Below the pieces are notes generated by a model, which did no database searches, had not been told where the DNA came from, and worked only from the letters and a program-made list of their open reading frames with translations. A DNA stretch of 64,000 nt from Labilibacter marinus. GTDB taxonomy: Bacteria > Bacteroidota > Bacteroidia > Bacteroidales > Marinilabiliaceae. The DNA is taken from NCBI RefSeq assembly GCF_001659685.2, contig NZ_LXYE02000018.1, forward strand, positions 62,001-126,000. The letters are read 5' to 3'. The first letter of the stretch is position 1, and each line of letters opens with the position of its first letter. Of the stretch, positions 36,897-44,866 are shown one piece after another. The position numbers and the translations under genes are program-made.

Positions 36897-38003
36897 TTAA
36901 ATTTTTCTACCCTTCCAAATACGAGGCCCTTTTACAGCCATTAAAACAGAAGCAACTATATAAAAAGGATAGATAATGGCAATGCTTATATAGCTAAAAA
37001 AGTTAATTCTATCCTGAACGAAAGCAGCTCCTTTTTTTAGCAATATATAATCAATCAGAATTTTGAACATCGCAAACACAGCCACCACAGAGGCCATTGA
37101 TATATTATAGAAAAACCACAAAGGAATTGTAAGCATAACCATATTTGAAATAAAAACAATCCATGCTACGCATATGGTAAACTTGTCGGTATAGGCTTTA
37201 CTTTTAGAAGCCCATCTAACTCTCTGCCTTAAAAACCCTTTAAGCGTTTTTTCGCAAAACGTTTGCACTATAGCTGCTGATGACTTTAAAAATTCAATCT
37301 GCTTCCCTTGATCTTTGCAATACTGCAATAAAAATATATCATCACCTGATGCATAGCTTTCGTTTAATGAATCCTGCGCTTGTAACCAGAGCGCTTTTTT
37401 TACAATTAAATTGGCACCATTGCACATAATAGCCCTATTAAGTCCAGCGGCACCAGCGCCAGACGTAATCAGACTCAAAAAATCAACTGCCTGAAACCAC
37501 TCGAAGAAGTTTGATGGTGAATGATATTTTACGGGACCAATTAACAAATCTGTATTTTTGCTATTTAAGAAGGATCCAATGGTACTTAACCATGATGGAG
37601 GATGCATACAATCCGCATCAGAGAATACGATATATTCTCCATTAGCCACTGTAACACCTTGCTTAAGCGCCAACTTTTTCCCTTCCCCGAGATTGTTTTT
37701 AAGGAGCTTAAAATGATCCAATGAACTTATTAATTGCTCAACCAAAGCATACGAACCATCGGTACTATTATCATCTACTAAAACAACTTCGTAATTAGCA
37801 TTTTGCTGACGATTTAGATTTGTTATCAGTTGTTTTAAATGATGTTCTTCATTTCGGAAAGGAATTATGCAAGAAAGTAGCGCTTCTGCATTTGAGGTTC
37901 CTGAAGCCTTAAATGGTTTTATTCTATTCCAGCCTAATATAAAATTAGCAATCAGCCCTATATAAACCAACAATACGCTTATAACTATTATACTAAACCA
38001 CAT
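36897..38003 (-). CDS. Membrane family-2 glycosyltransferase
   Basis: A 368-residue processive-type GT2 enzyme. One N-terminal helix (about 3-22) precedes the GT-A domain with CIIPFRNEEHHLKQL, VVLVDDNSTDGS, VFSDADCMHPPSW (DxD-like), SGDDIFLLQYC and the QRVRWASK motif (QxxRW). Three to four C-terminal helices follow. These features suit synthesis or transfer of a surface polysaccharide or glycolipid from a nucleotide sugar. The acceptor is unknown. Confidence 0.85.
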   Translation of the reverse strand: MWFSIIVISVLLVYIGLIANFILGWNRIKPFKASGTSNAEALLSCIIPFRNEEHHLKQLITNLNRQQNANYEVVLVDDNSTDGSYALVEQLISSLDHFKLLKNNLGEGKKLALKQGVTVANGEYIVFSDADCMHPPSWLSTIGSFLNSKNTDLLIGPVKYHSPSNFFEWFQAVDFLSLITSGAGAAGLNRAIMCNGANLIVKKALWLQAQDSLNESYASGDDIFLLQYCKDQGKQIEFLKSSAAIVQTFCEKTLKGFLRQRVRWASKSKAYTDKFTICVAWIVFISNMVMLTIPLWFFYNISMASVVAVFAMFKILIDYILLKKGAAFVQDRINFFSYISIAIIYPFYIVASVLMAVKGPRIWKGRKI

Positions 38004-38035
38004 AACACTTTCGAGAATATACTACTGTTTTGAGT

Positions 38036-38073
38036 AAACAAAAATCCCGAATCCAATGAATAGATTCGGGATT
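38036..38073 (-). terminator. Terminator of the HU-SPOR gene
   Basis: An 11-base stem (AATCCCGAATC at 38043-38053 with GATTCGGGATT at 38063-38073) is followed leftward by TTTTTGTTT. It lies 20 bases after the stop of the HU-SPOR gene. Confidence 0.8.
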
Positions 38074-38092
38074 AAATATATCTTTTGCTAGC

Positions 38093-39220
38093 TTATTTTA
38101 CTTTATATAGCCAACTTCCCATCTGCTTGCTTAAGATTTCTTGCTGCTTAGCTTCCATCTTTGAGTACGAAACATTATTATCAATGCTAACCAAATGCAT
38201 TTTATCTTTTACAATCATTTGTGCATTTGTATAACCTTCGCTTTTAAGCTTATCTACCATTTTATTGGCATTCTCCACATTTTTAAATCCACCTACTATA
38301 ATATGAAACTGTCCCTTAGCAAGAGCTGGAACTACAAGCTTAGCTTCTTCTTTGGGTTTCACTACCTTCTTTTTCTCAGCTAGAGTAGTATCCTTTTTAA
38401 CAGGTGTTTTTTTAGGTTTAGGCTTTACAATTTCCTTCTGTGCAATTTTAATTGGCTCCTTTTCAGGCTTATTAAAAAATACGAAGTAGCCAACAACACA
38501 CAAAACAACTATAACAGCTATTGCAATAAATGCAATTAAACCTCGCTTATCTTCTTTTTGTTTAACTACTGTTTTCTTATAAGTTGTTTTTTTGATAGGC
38601 TCTGGTTTTTTCTTCTCTTCCACAGCCTTAGTAGATACAGGAGGAGTAACAATCACCTTATTATCCTTCTTCGGGAATTCTTTTACAATAGGTTTAGCTG
38701 GCTCATCATCAACTTTAGTTTTTTCAACATCAACAGCCTTTTCTTCTACCTCATCCTTAATACTAGTATCTTCAGATTTCTCCTCATCTAGTATCAGAAC
38801 CCCGTCTTTTGTTTCTGATGTTTCTTCAGAAGTTTCTGCTCCCTCCAACTTTTCTTCAGAAGCTTCATCACTTTTAACTAAGCCTTCAGTAAACTGAGCT
38901 GCAAAATCATCCGATTGATTAAATCGAAGAATACCATTTTCATCTTTCTTAAAAGTACCTAGCTTTTTAATGACATACTCGCCTGATTCATCTAATTCTT
39001 TCTTCAGTCCGTCAACGAAGTTAAATACCTCATCGGTAGCAGCTACAGTCTCAATACCCTTTTGCTCGGCAACATAGTTAACCAAAAGGCCATCATTAAA
39101 ACTTAAGAAATTATTAAATAGTATACTAGGCCCATGCTCTTTAGAAACAATGAATGCTCCAAAGTTGGGAATGATAACTCTATTATTTTCTGAAATTAAA
39201 TCAAGAATATATTTTTCCAT
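38093..39220 (-). CDS. HU-domain/transmembrane/SPOR-domain protein
   Basis: A 375-residue protein joining three parts. Residues 1-100 are a CCDC81-like prokaryotic HU domain (MEKYILDLISENNRVIIPNFGAF, then RLG-type FKKDENGILRF). Next is a charged linker of about 125 residues rich in Glu, Lys and Pro. A single helix at 227-249 is followed by a Lys/Pro-rich linker and a C-terminal SPOR domain (about 303-375, FHIIVGGFKNVENANKMVDKL). SPOR domains bind denuded septal glycan, while HU-type domains suggest a DNA or protein contact in the cytoplasm. The topology links the cytoplasm to the division-site cell wall. Function unproven. Confidence 0.85.
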   Translation of the reverse strand: MEKYILDLISENNRVIIPNFGAFIVSKEHGPSILFNNFLSFNDGLLVNYVAEQKGIETVAATDEVFNFVDGLKKELDESGEYVIKKLGTFKKDENGILRFNQSDDFAAQFTEGLVKSDEASEEKLEGAETSEETSETKDGVLILDEEKSEDTSIKDEVEEKAVDVEKTKVDDEPAKPIVKEFPKKDNKVIVTPPVSTKAVEEKKKPEPIKKTTYKKTVVKQKEDKRGLIAFIAIAVIVVLCVVGYFVFFNKPEKEPIKIAQKEIVKPKPKKTPVKKDTTLAEKKKVVKPKEEAKLVVPALAKGQFHIIVGGFKNVENANKMVDKLKSEGYTNAQMIVKDKMHLVSIDNNVSYSKMEAKQQEILSKQMGSWLYKVK

Positions 39221-39346
39221 TATGGTGTTTATCGGTTTTATTAGGTTAGTACGCGGAAAAATCGAACTAAAGATAATGATTTTTAAGAATTAAGGATAAC
39301 TAAATACAAAACTTTAGTGCTAGCAGGTTAAAAATCAACTATTCTT

Positions 39347-40288
39347 TTACTTTTTACCTAGTATTAACAATGATCCAAGTGCGGCAGGAACAACTTGATT
39401 AATAAACCAAAGTATAGAAACCATTAACACAATAGTTACATCCGACATGGCTAAATGCGAAAACACATAAAGCGCCACAGACCCTCTAATTCCTACATCT
39501 GCTAGAAAAAAAGAAGGAATTAGTGTAATCAATAAAAAATACACTGGTACCAAGGCCAGTAGAATAATATTTAATTGCGCATCAAAAAAATATAAAAGTA
39601 AAATCATCTGCACGCAATAAACTGCAAAACGAGCAATACTTAAAAGAAAGGCATTATTCAAATCCTTCCTAGATATTGACTTTGAAAAATCCCATAGTTT
39701 AACAATTGTTGTCCCAAATTTACTCCATCGCAACAACTGTTTTTTTAACCAACTCCTTTTTAACCACAGCAACAGTCCGCAAAAAGATATAACTAAAAAT
39801 AAAAGCATCGCATTTAAAGCCAGTGCTCCACTTTCGGAAAGTATATTCCAGGATGTTAACAGACAAAGTAAACCTACTGCGCCAATTACAAGATTATGAA
39901 TAGCTCCACCTATATAATTTAACAAACTGGCTTTTGCCCAAATCTCCTTTGGCAAGAATAGGATCCTACCCACTGGCTCTCCAATTTTAGCAGGCGTGAA
40001 GATTCCGGAAGCAAAGCCTGCTAAAACCATCTTGAATGATGCTTTAAAGCCCACCTGTTTTAATGAATTCAGGAGTACTTGCCACTTTTTACTTTCCAAA
40101 AATAAGTTGAATAAGAGTAGTATTATCTGCACAAGAATTAGCCAAAGCCAGTCTTGTATTTCTATTGGCGAGATAGAAGAAAGTGGCACCTCACTTTTAA
40201 AGTTTAAAAGTCGATAAATGATATACGCATAACTAATGGTGGCTATTAAAACCCCAAACCATTTTCCCGTTTTAAACGAGAGTTTCAT
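39347..40288 (-). CDS. Flippase-like (lysylphosphatidylglycerol synthase transmembrane) protein, copy 1
   Basis: A 313-residue integral membrane protein with about eight helices, of the LPG-synthase transmembrane/flippase-like family. FKMVLAGFASGIFTPAKIGEPVGRI and LITLIPSFFLADVGIRGSVALYVF match the family's conserved loops. The family moves or binds lipids across the inner membrane, and no aminoacyl-transferase domain is fused here. It overlaps the upstream paralogue by one base (TAATG). Confidence 0.78.
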   Translation of the reverse strand: MKLSFKTGKWFGVLIATISYAYIIYRLLNFKSEVPLSSISPIEIQDWLWLILVQIILLLFNLFLESKKWQVLLNSLKQVGFKASFKMVLAGFASGIFTPAKIGEPVGRILFLPKEIWAKASLLNYIGGAIHNLVIGAVGLLCLLTSWNILSESGALALNAMLLFLVISFCGLLLWLKRSWLKKQLLRWSKFGTTIVKLWDFSKSISRKDLNNAFLLSIARFAVYCVQMILLLYFFDAQLNIILLALVPVYFLLITLIPSFFLADVGIRGSVALYVFSHLAMSDVTIVLMVSILWFINQVVPAALGSLLILGKK

Positions 40289-41271
40289 TATGCTTTTTTT
40301 CTATTTATAATAGGCAAAATAATCATGGATATAATTCCCATAATTACAATCATAGCATTGATAGAACTCCAAACGATTAAGGCAAATGCAGCACCTTCAT
40401 TTTTTGCAATCCCATACATTTGTAAGGTTGAAATTACCATAAAATGCCAAGGCCCCATTCCTCCTTGAACAGGAGCAACCATGCCCAAACTACCCAATAC
40501 AAAAGCAGCTAAACCAGCCATTGGAGATAGATGAGAAGTAAACTCAAATGCAAAAAAGCATACGTAAATCATCAGGAAGTACATTACCCAAATAAATACC
40601 GTATGAAATACAAAGGCAGGTTTATTCTTTACATTTTTAACCGCTAAAAAACCTTCTGAAAACTTAGCCCATAGTCCCTTTAACTTCATATAAGGCGAAG
40701 TTTTAGAGAACCATTTTTTAAGGAATCGAAGTAAAACTACTATTCCAAAAATTATAACGTAGGTCCAAACAGAAGTAAATATATTGGTAACCTTTGATAA
40801 ATCGGCATTTTTAAACAGGAAATCTGTAACCACATTAAACTGCAAGGCTAATGTCAACAGCAAGCAAAGCAGTAACATAATAACATCCATCAAACGCTCA
40901 ACTACTACGGTACCTATTAATCTTGAAACGGATATCTTTTCGTAACGACTTAACACCCCACATCTCGAAATCTCTCCCATTCTCGGAATCAAAAGATTAG
41001 CAAAGTATCCTACCATTACTGCAAAAAAAGTATTGGTTACGCTGGTTTTCTTTTCAATTGGCTCTATGAGCATTTGCCATCTTACCGTTCTGCTAAAATG
41101 ACTGATTAAACCAATTACCATTGAAAGAAATAACCACCAAAAGTTGACCCCTTTATTTAAGGTTGCTTTTATTTCTTGCATATCGTAATTACGATATACA
41201 TACCACATTAAGAATCCTCCGATACTAAAGTATATCAGAAATTTTAAAATATTCAGTAATGTTTTTTTCAA
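40288..41271 (-). CDS. Flippase-like (lysylphosphatidylglycerol synthase transmembrane) protein, copy 2
   Basis: A 327-residue membrane protein of the same family as its downstream neighbour. Conserved segments include FFAVMVGYFANLLIPRMGEISRCGVLSRYE, VVERLMDVIMLLLCLL and GSLGMVAPVQGGMGPWHFMV, the last containing the family's P-x-G-G-x-G motif. Two tandem paralogues sharing a one-base overlap suggest a heteromeric or sequential lipid transporter. The substrate is unknown. Confidence 0.82.
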   Translation of the reverse strand: MKKTLLNILKFLIYFSIGGFLMWYVYRNYDMQEIKATLNKGVNFWWLFLSMVIGLISHFSRTVRWQMLIEPIEKKTSVTNTFFAVMVGYFANLLIPRMGEISRCGVLSRYEKISVSRLIGTVVVERLMDVIMLLLCLLLTLALQFNVVTDFLFKNADLSKVTNIFTSVWTYVIIFGIVVLLRFLKKWFSKTSPYMKLKGLWAKFSEGFLAVKNVKNKPAFVFHTVFIWVMYFLMIYVCFFAFEFTSHLSPMAGLAAFVLGSLGMVAPVQGGMGPWHFMVISTLQMYGIAKNEGAAFALIVWSSINAMIVIMGIISMIILPIINRKKA

Positions 41272-41331
41272 TGCGTTTGTTTTATATGAGGCCCCTACTG
41301 CAATTAAAAAGGAAAATTAGATATAAAAGTT

Positions 41332-41339
41332 TACCTTTG
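41332..41339 (+). promoter_or_regulatory. Candidate -7 box upstream of rsmA
   Basis: TACCTTTG fits TAnnTTTG and would give a leader of about 130 bases before rsmA. No clear -33 box. Confidence 0.4.
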
Positions 41340-41470
41340 CGGCAGATTTTTGCGAGTGCAATTTTATAAAAGATTATTTGTTTGACAAAACCTTTTGACA
41401 ATAGTTTATACATTTTGATAACAAATAAGTAAATCCTGTACTGAACTGATTTTTAAATACAAACAGAAGG

Positions 41471-42256
41471 ATGAGAAACGTTAAAGCTAAAAAACATCTA
41501 GGTCAGCACTTTTTAACTGACGAAAGCATTGCAAAAAGAATTGCAGATGGTTTAACCAACCACAAAACCAATGTATTAGAAATTGGTCCTGGAATGGGGG
41601 TTTTAACGAAGTATCTGATTCCTCAGGAAGGCATCAATTTTAAGGTTGTTGAAATTGATACTGAATCGGTTGCCTACCTCGAAGAAAACTTTCCTTCGTT
41701 ACAAGGAAACATTATTTCGGGCGATTTCCTGAAAATGGACTTAACAACAATAACGCAAGAGCCTATTAGCATTATAGGTAATTTTCCATATAATATATCG
41801 AGCCAGATATTTTTTAAGGTATTGGAGTATAAAGACCAAATACCTGAGGTAGTAGGAATGTTACAGAAGGAAGTGGCCGAAAGATTAGCTGCTGGACCAG
41901 GTAGCAAAACATACGGTATTTTAAGTGTTTTTTTACAGGCTTACTATACGGTGGAGTATTTATTTACTGTACCAGAGCACGTTTTCAACCCTCCTCCAAA
42001 AGTAAAATCGGGGGTGATTAGAGTTTTAAGAAACGATGTTAAAAAACTCGACTGTAACGAAAAGTTATTTATTCGAGTTGTAAAAACAGGCTTTAATCAG
42101 CGCAGAAAAACTTTGAGTAATTCATTAAAATCCATTCAGTTTAACAGAGAAAAAGTACCTGAAATGGAAATTTTCAAGAAACGTCCTGAACAATTAAGCG
42201 TTCAAGAGTTTGTTGAGTTAACTCAATTTATAGAAGCTAATTTGCAACAGCAATAA
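41471..42256 (+). CDS. rsmA: 16S rRNA (adenine(1518)-N6/adenine(1519)-N6)-dimethyltransferase
   Basis: A 261-residue KsgA/RsmA enzyme dimethylating two adenines in the 3' hairpin of 16S rRNA. Motifs are [20 protein letters not shown] at the N terminus, the SAM loop [32 protein letters not shown], the catalytic [13 protein letters not shown] (NxPY-type) and [13 protein letters not shown] rare clear Shine-Dalgarno-like AGAAGG precedes the ATG. mgtE follows 23 bases later, a gene pair often seen in Bacteroidota. Confidence 0.96.
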   Translation: MRNVKAKKHLGQHFLTDESIAKRIADGLTNHKTNVLEIGPGMGVLTKYLIPQEGINFKVVEIDTESVAYLEENFPSLQGNIISGDFLKMDLTTITQEPISIIGNFPYNISSQIFFKVLEYKDQIPEVVGMLQKEVAERLAAGPGSKTYGILSVFLQAYYTVEYLFTVPEHVFNPPPKVKSGVIRVLRNDVKKLDCNEKLFIRVVKTGFNQRRKTLSNSLKSIQFNREKVPEMEIFKKRPEQLSVQEFVELTQFIEANLQQQ

Positions 42257-42279
42257 CCATTTAAGTAACCACCTCACTT

Positions 42280-43644
42280 ATGGCAAAGTTTACTTTAACA
42301 CGTGTATACGTAGATGAGATAATAGGCTTAATTGAGCTGAAAGAGGAAAAGAAAATCCTTACTAAGCTGGATGAACTGCACCCTGCAGATATTGCTGAAT
42401 TATTTAGGGAACTCGATCTGGAGCAAGCTAAATTCGTTTACCTGCTGGTAGATGACGAAACTGCTGCGGATGTAATTACCGAACTAGAGGAAGATGAGCG
42501 TAAACGTTTTTTAGGTGCTTTACCGAGTGAAGTCATTGCCAAGCGCTTCATCGACAAAATGGACTCAGATGATGCGGCGGACGTACTTGGTGAGATGGAT
42601 GACGACCGCCAGCAGGAGGTGCTTTCGCACATGGATGACGTTAAGTCGGCTGGCGACATTGTAGATCTACTGAACTACGACGAAGATACGGCGGGTGGTT
42701 TAATGGCCAAAGAATTCATCAAGGTAAAAGAGTCTTGGAATTTGACAACTTGCCTCAGAAGTATGCGTCGTCAGGGTGAGGAGATGGACGAAGTGTATTA
42801 TGTGTATGTGGTGGATAATGATGGTGTACTAAAAGGAACCCTATCTTTAAAACGTCTCTTGTTAACTCCTGAAACACAAACCGTAAAAGATATATATAAC
42901 GATGATCTCATTTCGGTAAAGACAGATGTTGCTGCTGAAGAAGTTAGTACCATCATGGAAAAATATGACTTGGTAGCCCTGCCTGTTATTGATAGCATAG
43001 GCCGTTTAGTGGGCCGCATTACCATTGATGATGTGGTAGATTTTATCCGTGAAGAAGCAGAAAAAGATTACCAGTTAGCATCGGGTATTACCGATGACGT
43101 TGAAACTTCGGATAGCGTTTGGGTACACACCAGAGCGCGTATGCCATGGCTATTAATTGGAATGCTAGGTGGCGTATTGAGTTCGAGAGTTGTCAGCGGT
43201 TTTGTAGAACTGATGGACTCACACCCTGAACTAGCTATTTTTATGGGATTAATTGGTGCTATGGGCGGAAACATTGGTATGCAATCGTCTGCTATCATTG
43301 TACAGTCGCTAGCCTCAGGAAGCATGGGACTTGATACCACATGGGGTAAACTGTTTAAAGAATTAGGTATCGCTTTATTAAACGCATCCATTCTTTCAGC
43401 TATCATACTGGCCTATAATTTAATTATTGGAGAAGATATTGCCTTAACCTATACGGTTTCGGTAGCCTTATTTTCAGTCATTGTATTTGCCTCCCTATTT
43501 GGCACCTTTATTCCGCTATTTATGAAACGACTTAACATTGACCCTGCAGTTGCAACGGGGCCTTTCGTTACCACGTTAAATGACATTATTGGCATGTTTG
43601 TTTATTTGACTATTGCCACTATTTGTTATAATATTTTCGTATAA
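42280..43644 (+). CDS. mgtE: Magnesium transporter MgtE
   Basis: A 454-residue Mg2+ channel. The N-terminal helical domain (about 1-130, LHPADIAELFRELDLEQAKFVYLL, then DVLGEMDDDRQQEVLSHM) is followed by two CBS domains (about 137-260, DEVYYVYVVDNDGVLKGTLSL; DLVALPVIDSIGRLVGRITID). A plug helix and five membrane helices follow, with GLIGAMGGNIGMQSSAIIVQS and the ATGPFVTTLNDIIG signature. Mg2+ binding to the N-terminal and CBS domains closes the pore. Confidence 0.95.
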   Translation: MAKFTLTRVYVDEIIGLIELKEEKKILTKLDELHPADIAELFRELDLEQAKFVYLLVDDETAADVITELEEDERKRFLGALPSEVIAKRFIDKMDSDDAADVLGEMDDDRQQEVLSHMDDVKSAGDIVDLLNYDEDTAGGLMAKEFIKVKESWNLTTCLRSMRRQGEEMDEVYYVYVVDNDGVLKGTLSLKRLLLTPETQTVKDIYNDDLISVKTDVAAEEVSTIMEKYDLVALPVIDSIGRLVGRITIDDVVDFIREEAEKDYQLASGITDDVETSDSVWVHTRARMPWLLIGMLGGVLSSRVVSGFVELMDSHPELAIFMGLIGAMGGNIGMQSSAIIVQSLASGSMGLDTTWGKLFKELGIALLNASILSAIILAYNLIIGEDIALTYTVSVALFSVIVFASLFGTFIPLFMKRLNIDPAVATGPFVTTLNDIIGMFVYLTIATICYNIFV

Positions 43645-43675
43645 AAAAAAGGATGCCTCAAACGAAGCACCCTTT
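43645..43675. terminator. Bidirectional terminator between mgtE and the lipoprotein gene
   Basis: AAAGGATGCCTC (about 43648-43660) pairs with GAAGCACCCTTT (43664-43675) with two mismatches. The A-run before it reads as a T-tract leftward, ending the lipoprotein gene. Confidence 0.65.
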
Positions 43676-43697
43676 CAATAATCAACAAGTTTACTAA

Positions 43698-44585
43698 CTA
43701 TTTTTTCTTAAATCTTTTGCCTAGCATTATTTCTTTTGTGTTTCCTTCCTCGTCTGTTACTACAGCTTTGTAGTCGCATGTTCCATCGCCATAATCTAAC
43801 CAAGTAGTTTTAGCTTCACCGTCTTTTGTTTTTACAATTTCAATGATTCCTGACACTGCAAAACGACAGTCTCTTTTACGAAGAATTGGAGTTGTAATTT
43901 CTCGTGCCACGGAGTAACCCATTGAGCTTGTTCCTGAAGAAGTACCAGTGATTAAAAACTGGTCATCCCAAGGATACCCTTTTGTGTCGCCACCTGCAAT
44001 CAACGTTCTAATCTTGTCAGCTTTTTTGGTCCAGCTAATTTCTTCAGTCGTTTCAACGGTTACATCAATATTCACCGAGAATTCCCAATTTTCATCCTCG
44101 TTTAAACCTTCATTTTTATACTTACGAGATCCTTCAACGCTGTTATCGTTTACAAAAAAGTCTTCAAAAACAACCGTTCTCTCAGAACCTGCTTGCCAAT
44201 GTGGCCCAGTTTTAGTAACAATGATTTTACCTCTTTTTAAACGACCATGCTTATCTTCGCAATTCTCGGTACCATAATCAAAGGTCACTGTTTTAGGATA
44301 TTTAGCATCTTCAGGTCTATCTACAATTACAGTAGGGCAACCAACTTGCTCACCTGCACTTTTCAACTCCGTAGTACTTCCCATTTCATAATCTGTAGAT
44401 AAAGTTGCATCTAACTCATCAAATACACTTTCTACCACATCGTCGATAGCTATCTGCTGTTCGGTAATATCGGTATCTACTGTTGGCTCTGCAGGTGTAT
44501 CAACCGTTGGGCTATCATCACATGCATTAAACATTAATAATCCTGCAAAAAGGGCTCCGCTTAGTAATAAATTTTTCGTTTTCAT
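43698..44585 (-). CDS. Lipoprotein of unknown function
   Basis: A 295-residue lipoprotein (lipobox MFNAC, Cys at about 22) with an acidic N-terminal linker and a beta-rich body. Motifs such as GCPTVIVDRPEDAKYPKTV, DYGTENC, RGKIIVTKTGPHW and WLDYGDGTCD, with four cysteines in the mature part, recall a Bacteroidota-only lipoprotein family without known function. It is monocistronic, with a terminator behind it and 281 bases in front, and borders but probably does not belong to the mannan locus. Confidence 0.7.
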   Translation of the reverse strand: MKTKNLLLSGALFAGLLMFNACDDSPTVDTPAEPTVDTDITEQQIAIDDVVESVFDELDATLSTDYEMGSTTELKSAGEQVGCPTVIVDRPEDAKYPKTVTFDYGTENCEDKHGRLKRGKIIVTKTGPHWQAGSERTVVFEDFFVNDNSVEGSRKYKNEGLNEDENWEFSVNIDVTVETTEEISWTKKADKIRTLIAGGDTKGYPWDDQFLITGTSSGTSSMGYSVAREITTPILRKRDCRFAVSGIIEIVKTKDGEAKTTWLDYGDGTCDYKAVVTDEEGNTKEIMLGKRFKKK

Positions 44586-44809
44586 AACCTATCTTTTTTA
44601 AACTGATTTATTCATTCGTTTTAAGAATATCTTCTTTTTTCGTTCTTCGTATTCTTGGATATAAAAACTTTAAAAAGGTTTAAACGAGGATTAATATTTT
44701 TTATAAAAAAAGATAGTTTTATGCACGAATCCTTTATTTACAGTACTTACAAAAGGAATGTTTTTATATTTTTTATTTCCAAAAATAACTTTGGAGTTTA
44801 TTGAAACCT

Positions 44810-44837
44810 AAAAAAGGAACCCAAACGAGTTCCTTTT
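44810..44837 (-). terminator. Terminator at the end of the GH26 gene
   Basis: AAAAGGAAC (44812-44820) pairs with GTTCCTTTT (44829-44837), and the leftward continuation is a T-run. It lies 30 bases after the GH26 stop and closes the PUL on this side. Confidence 0.8.
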
Positions 44838-44866
44838 AAATAGCTTTTAAAACGCAATAGCAATTT

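Noticed and set aside
38558-38897. Long Ser/Thr- and Phe-rich rightward frames opposite the HU-SPOR gene
   Set aside because: They result from the Glu/Lys-rich linker codons read in reverse and show no coding features.
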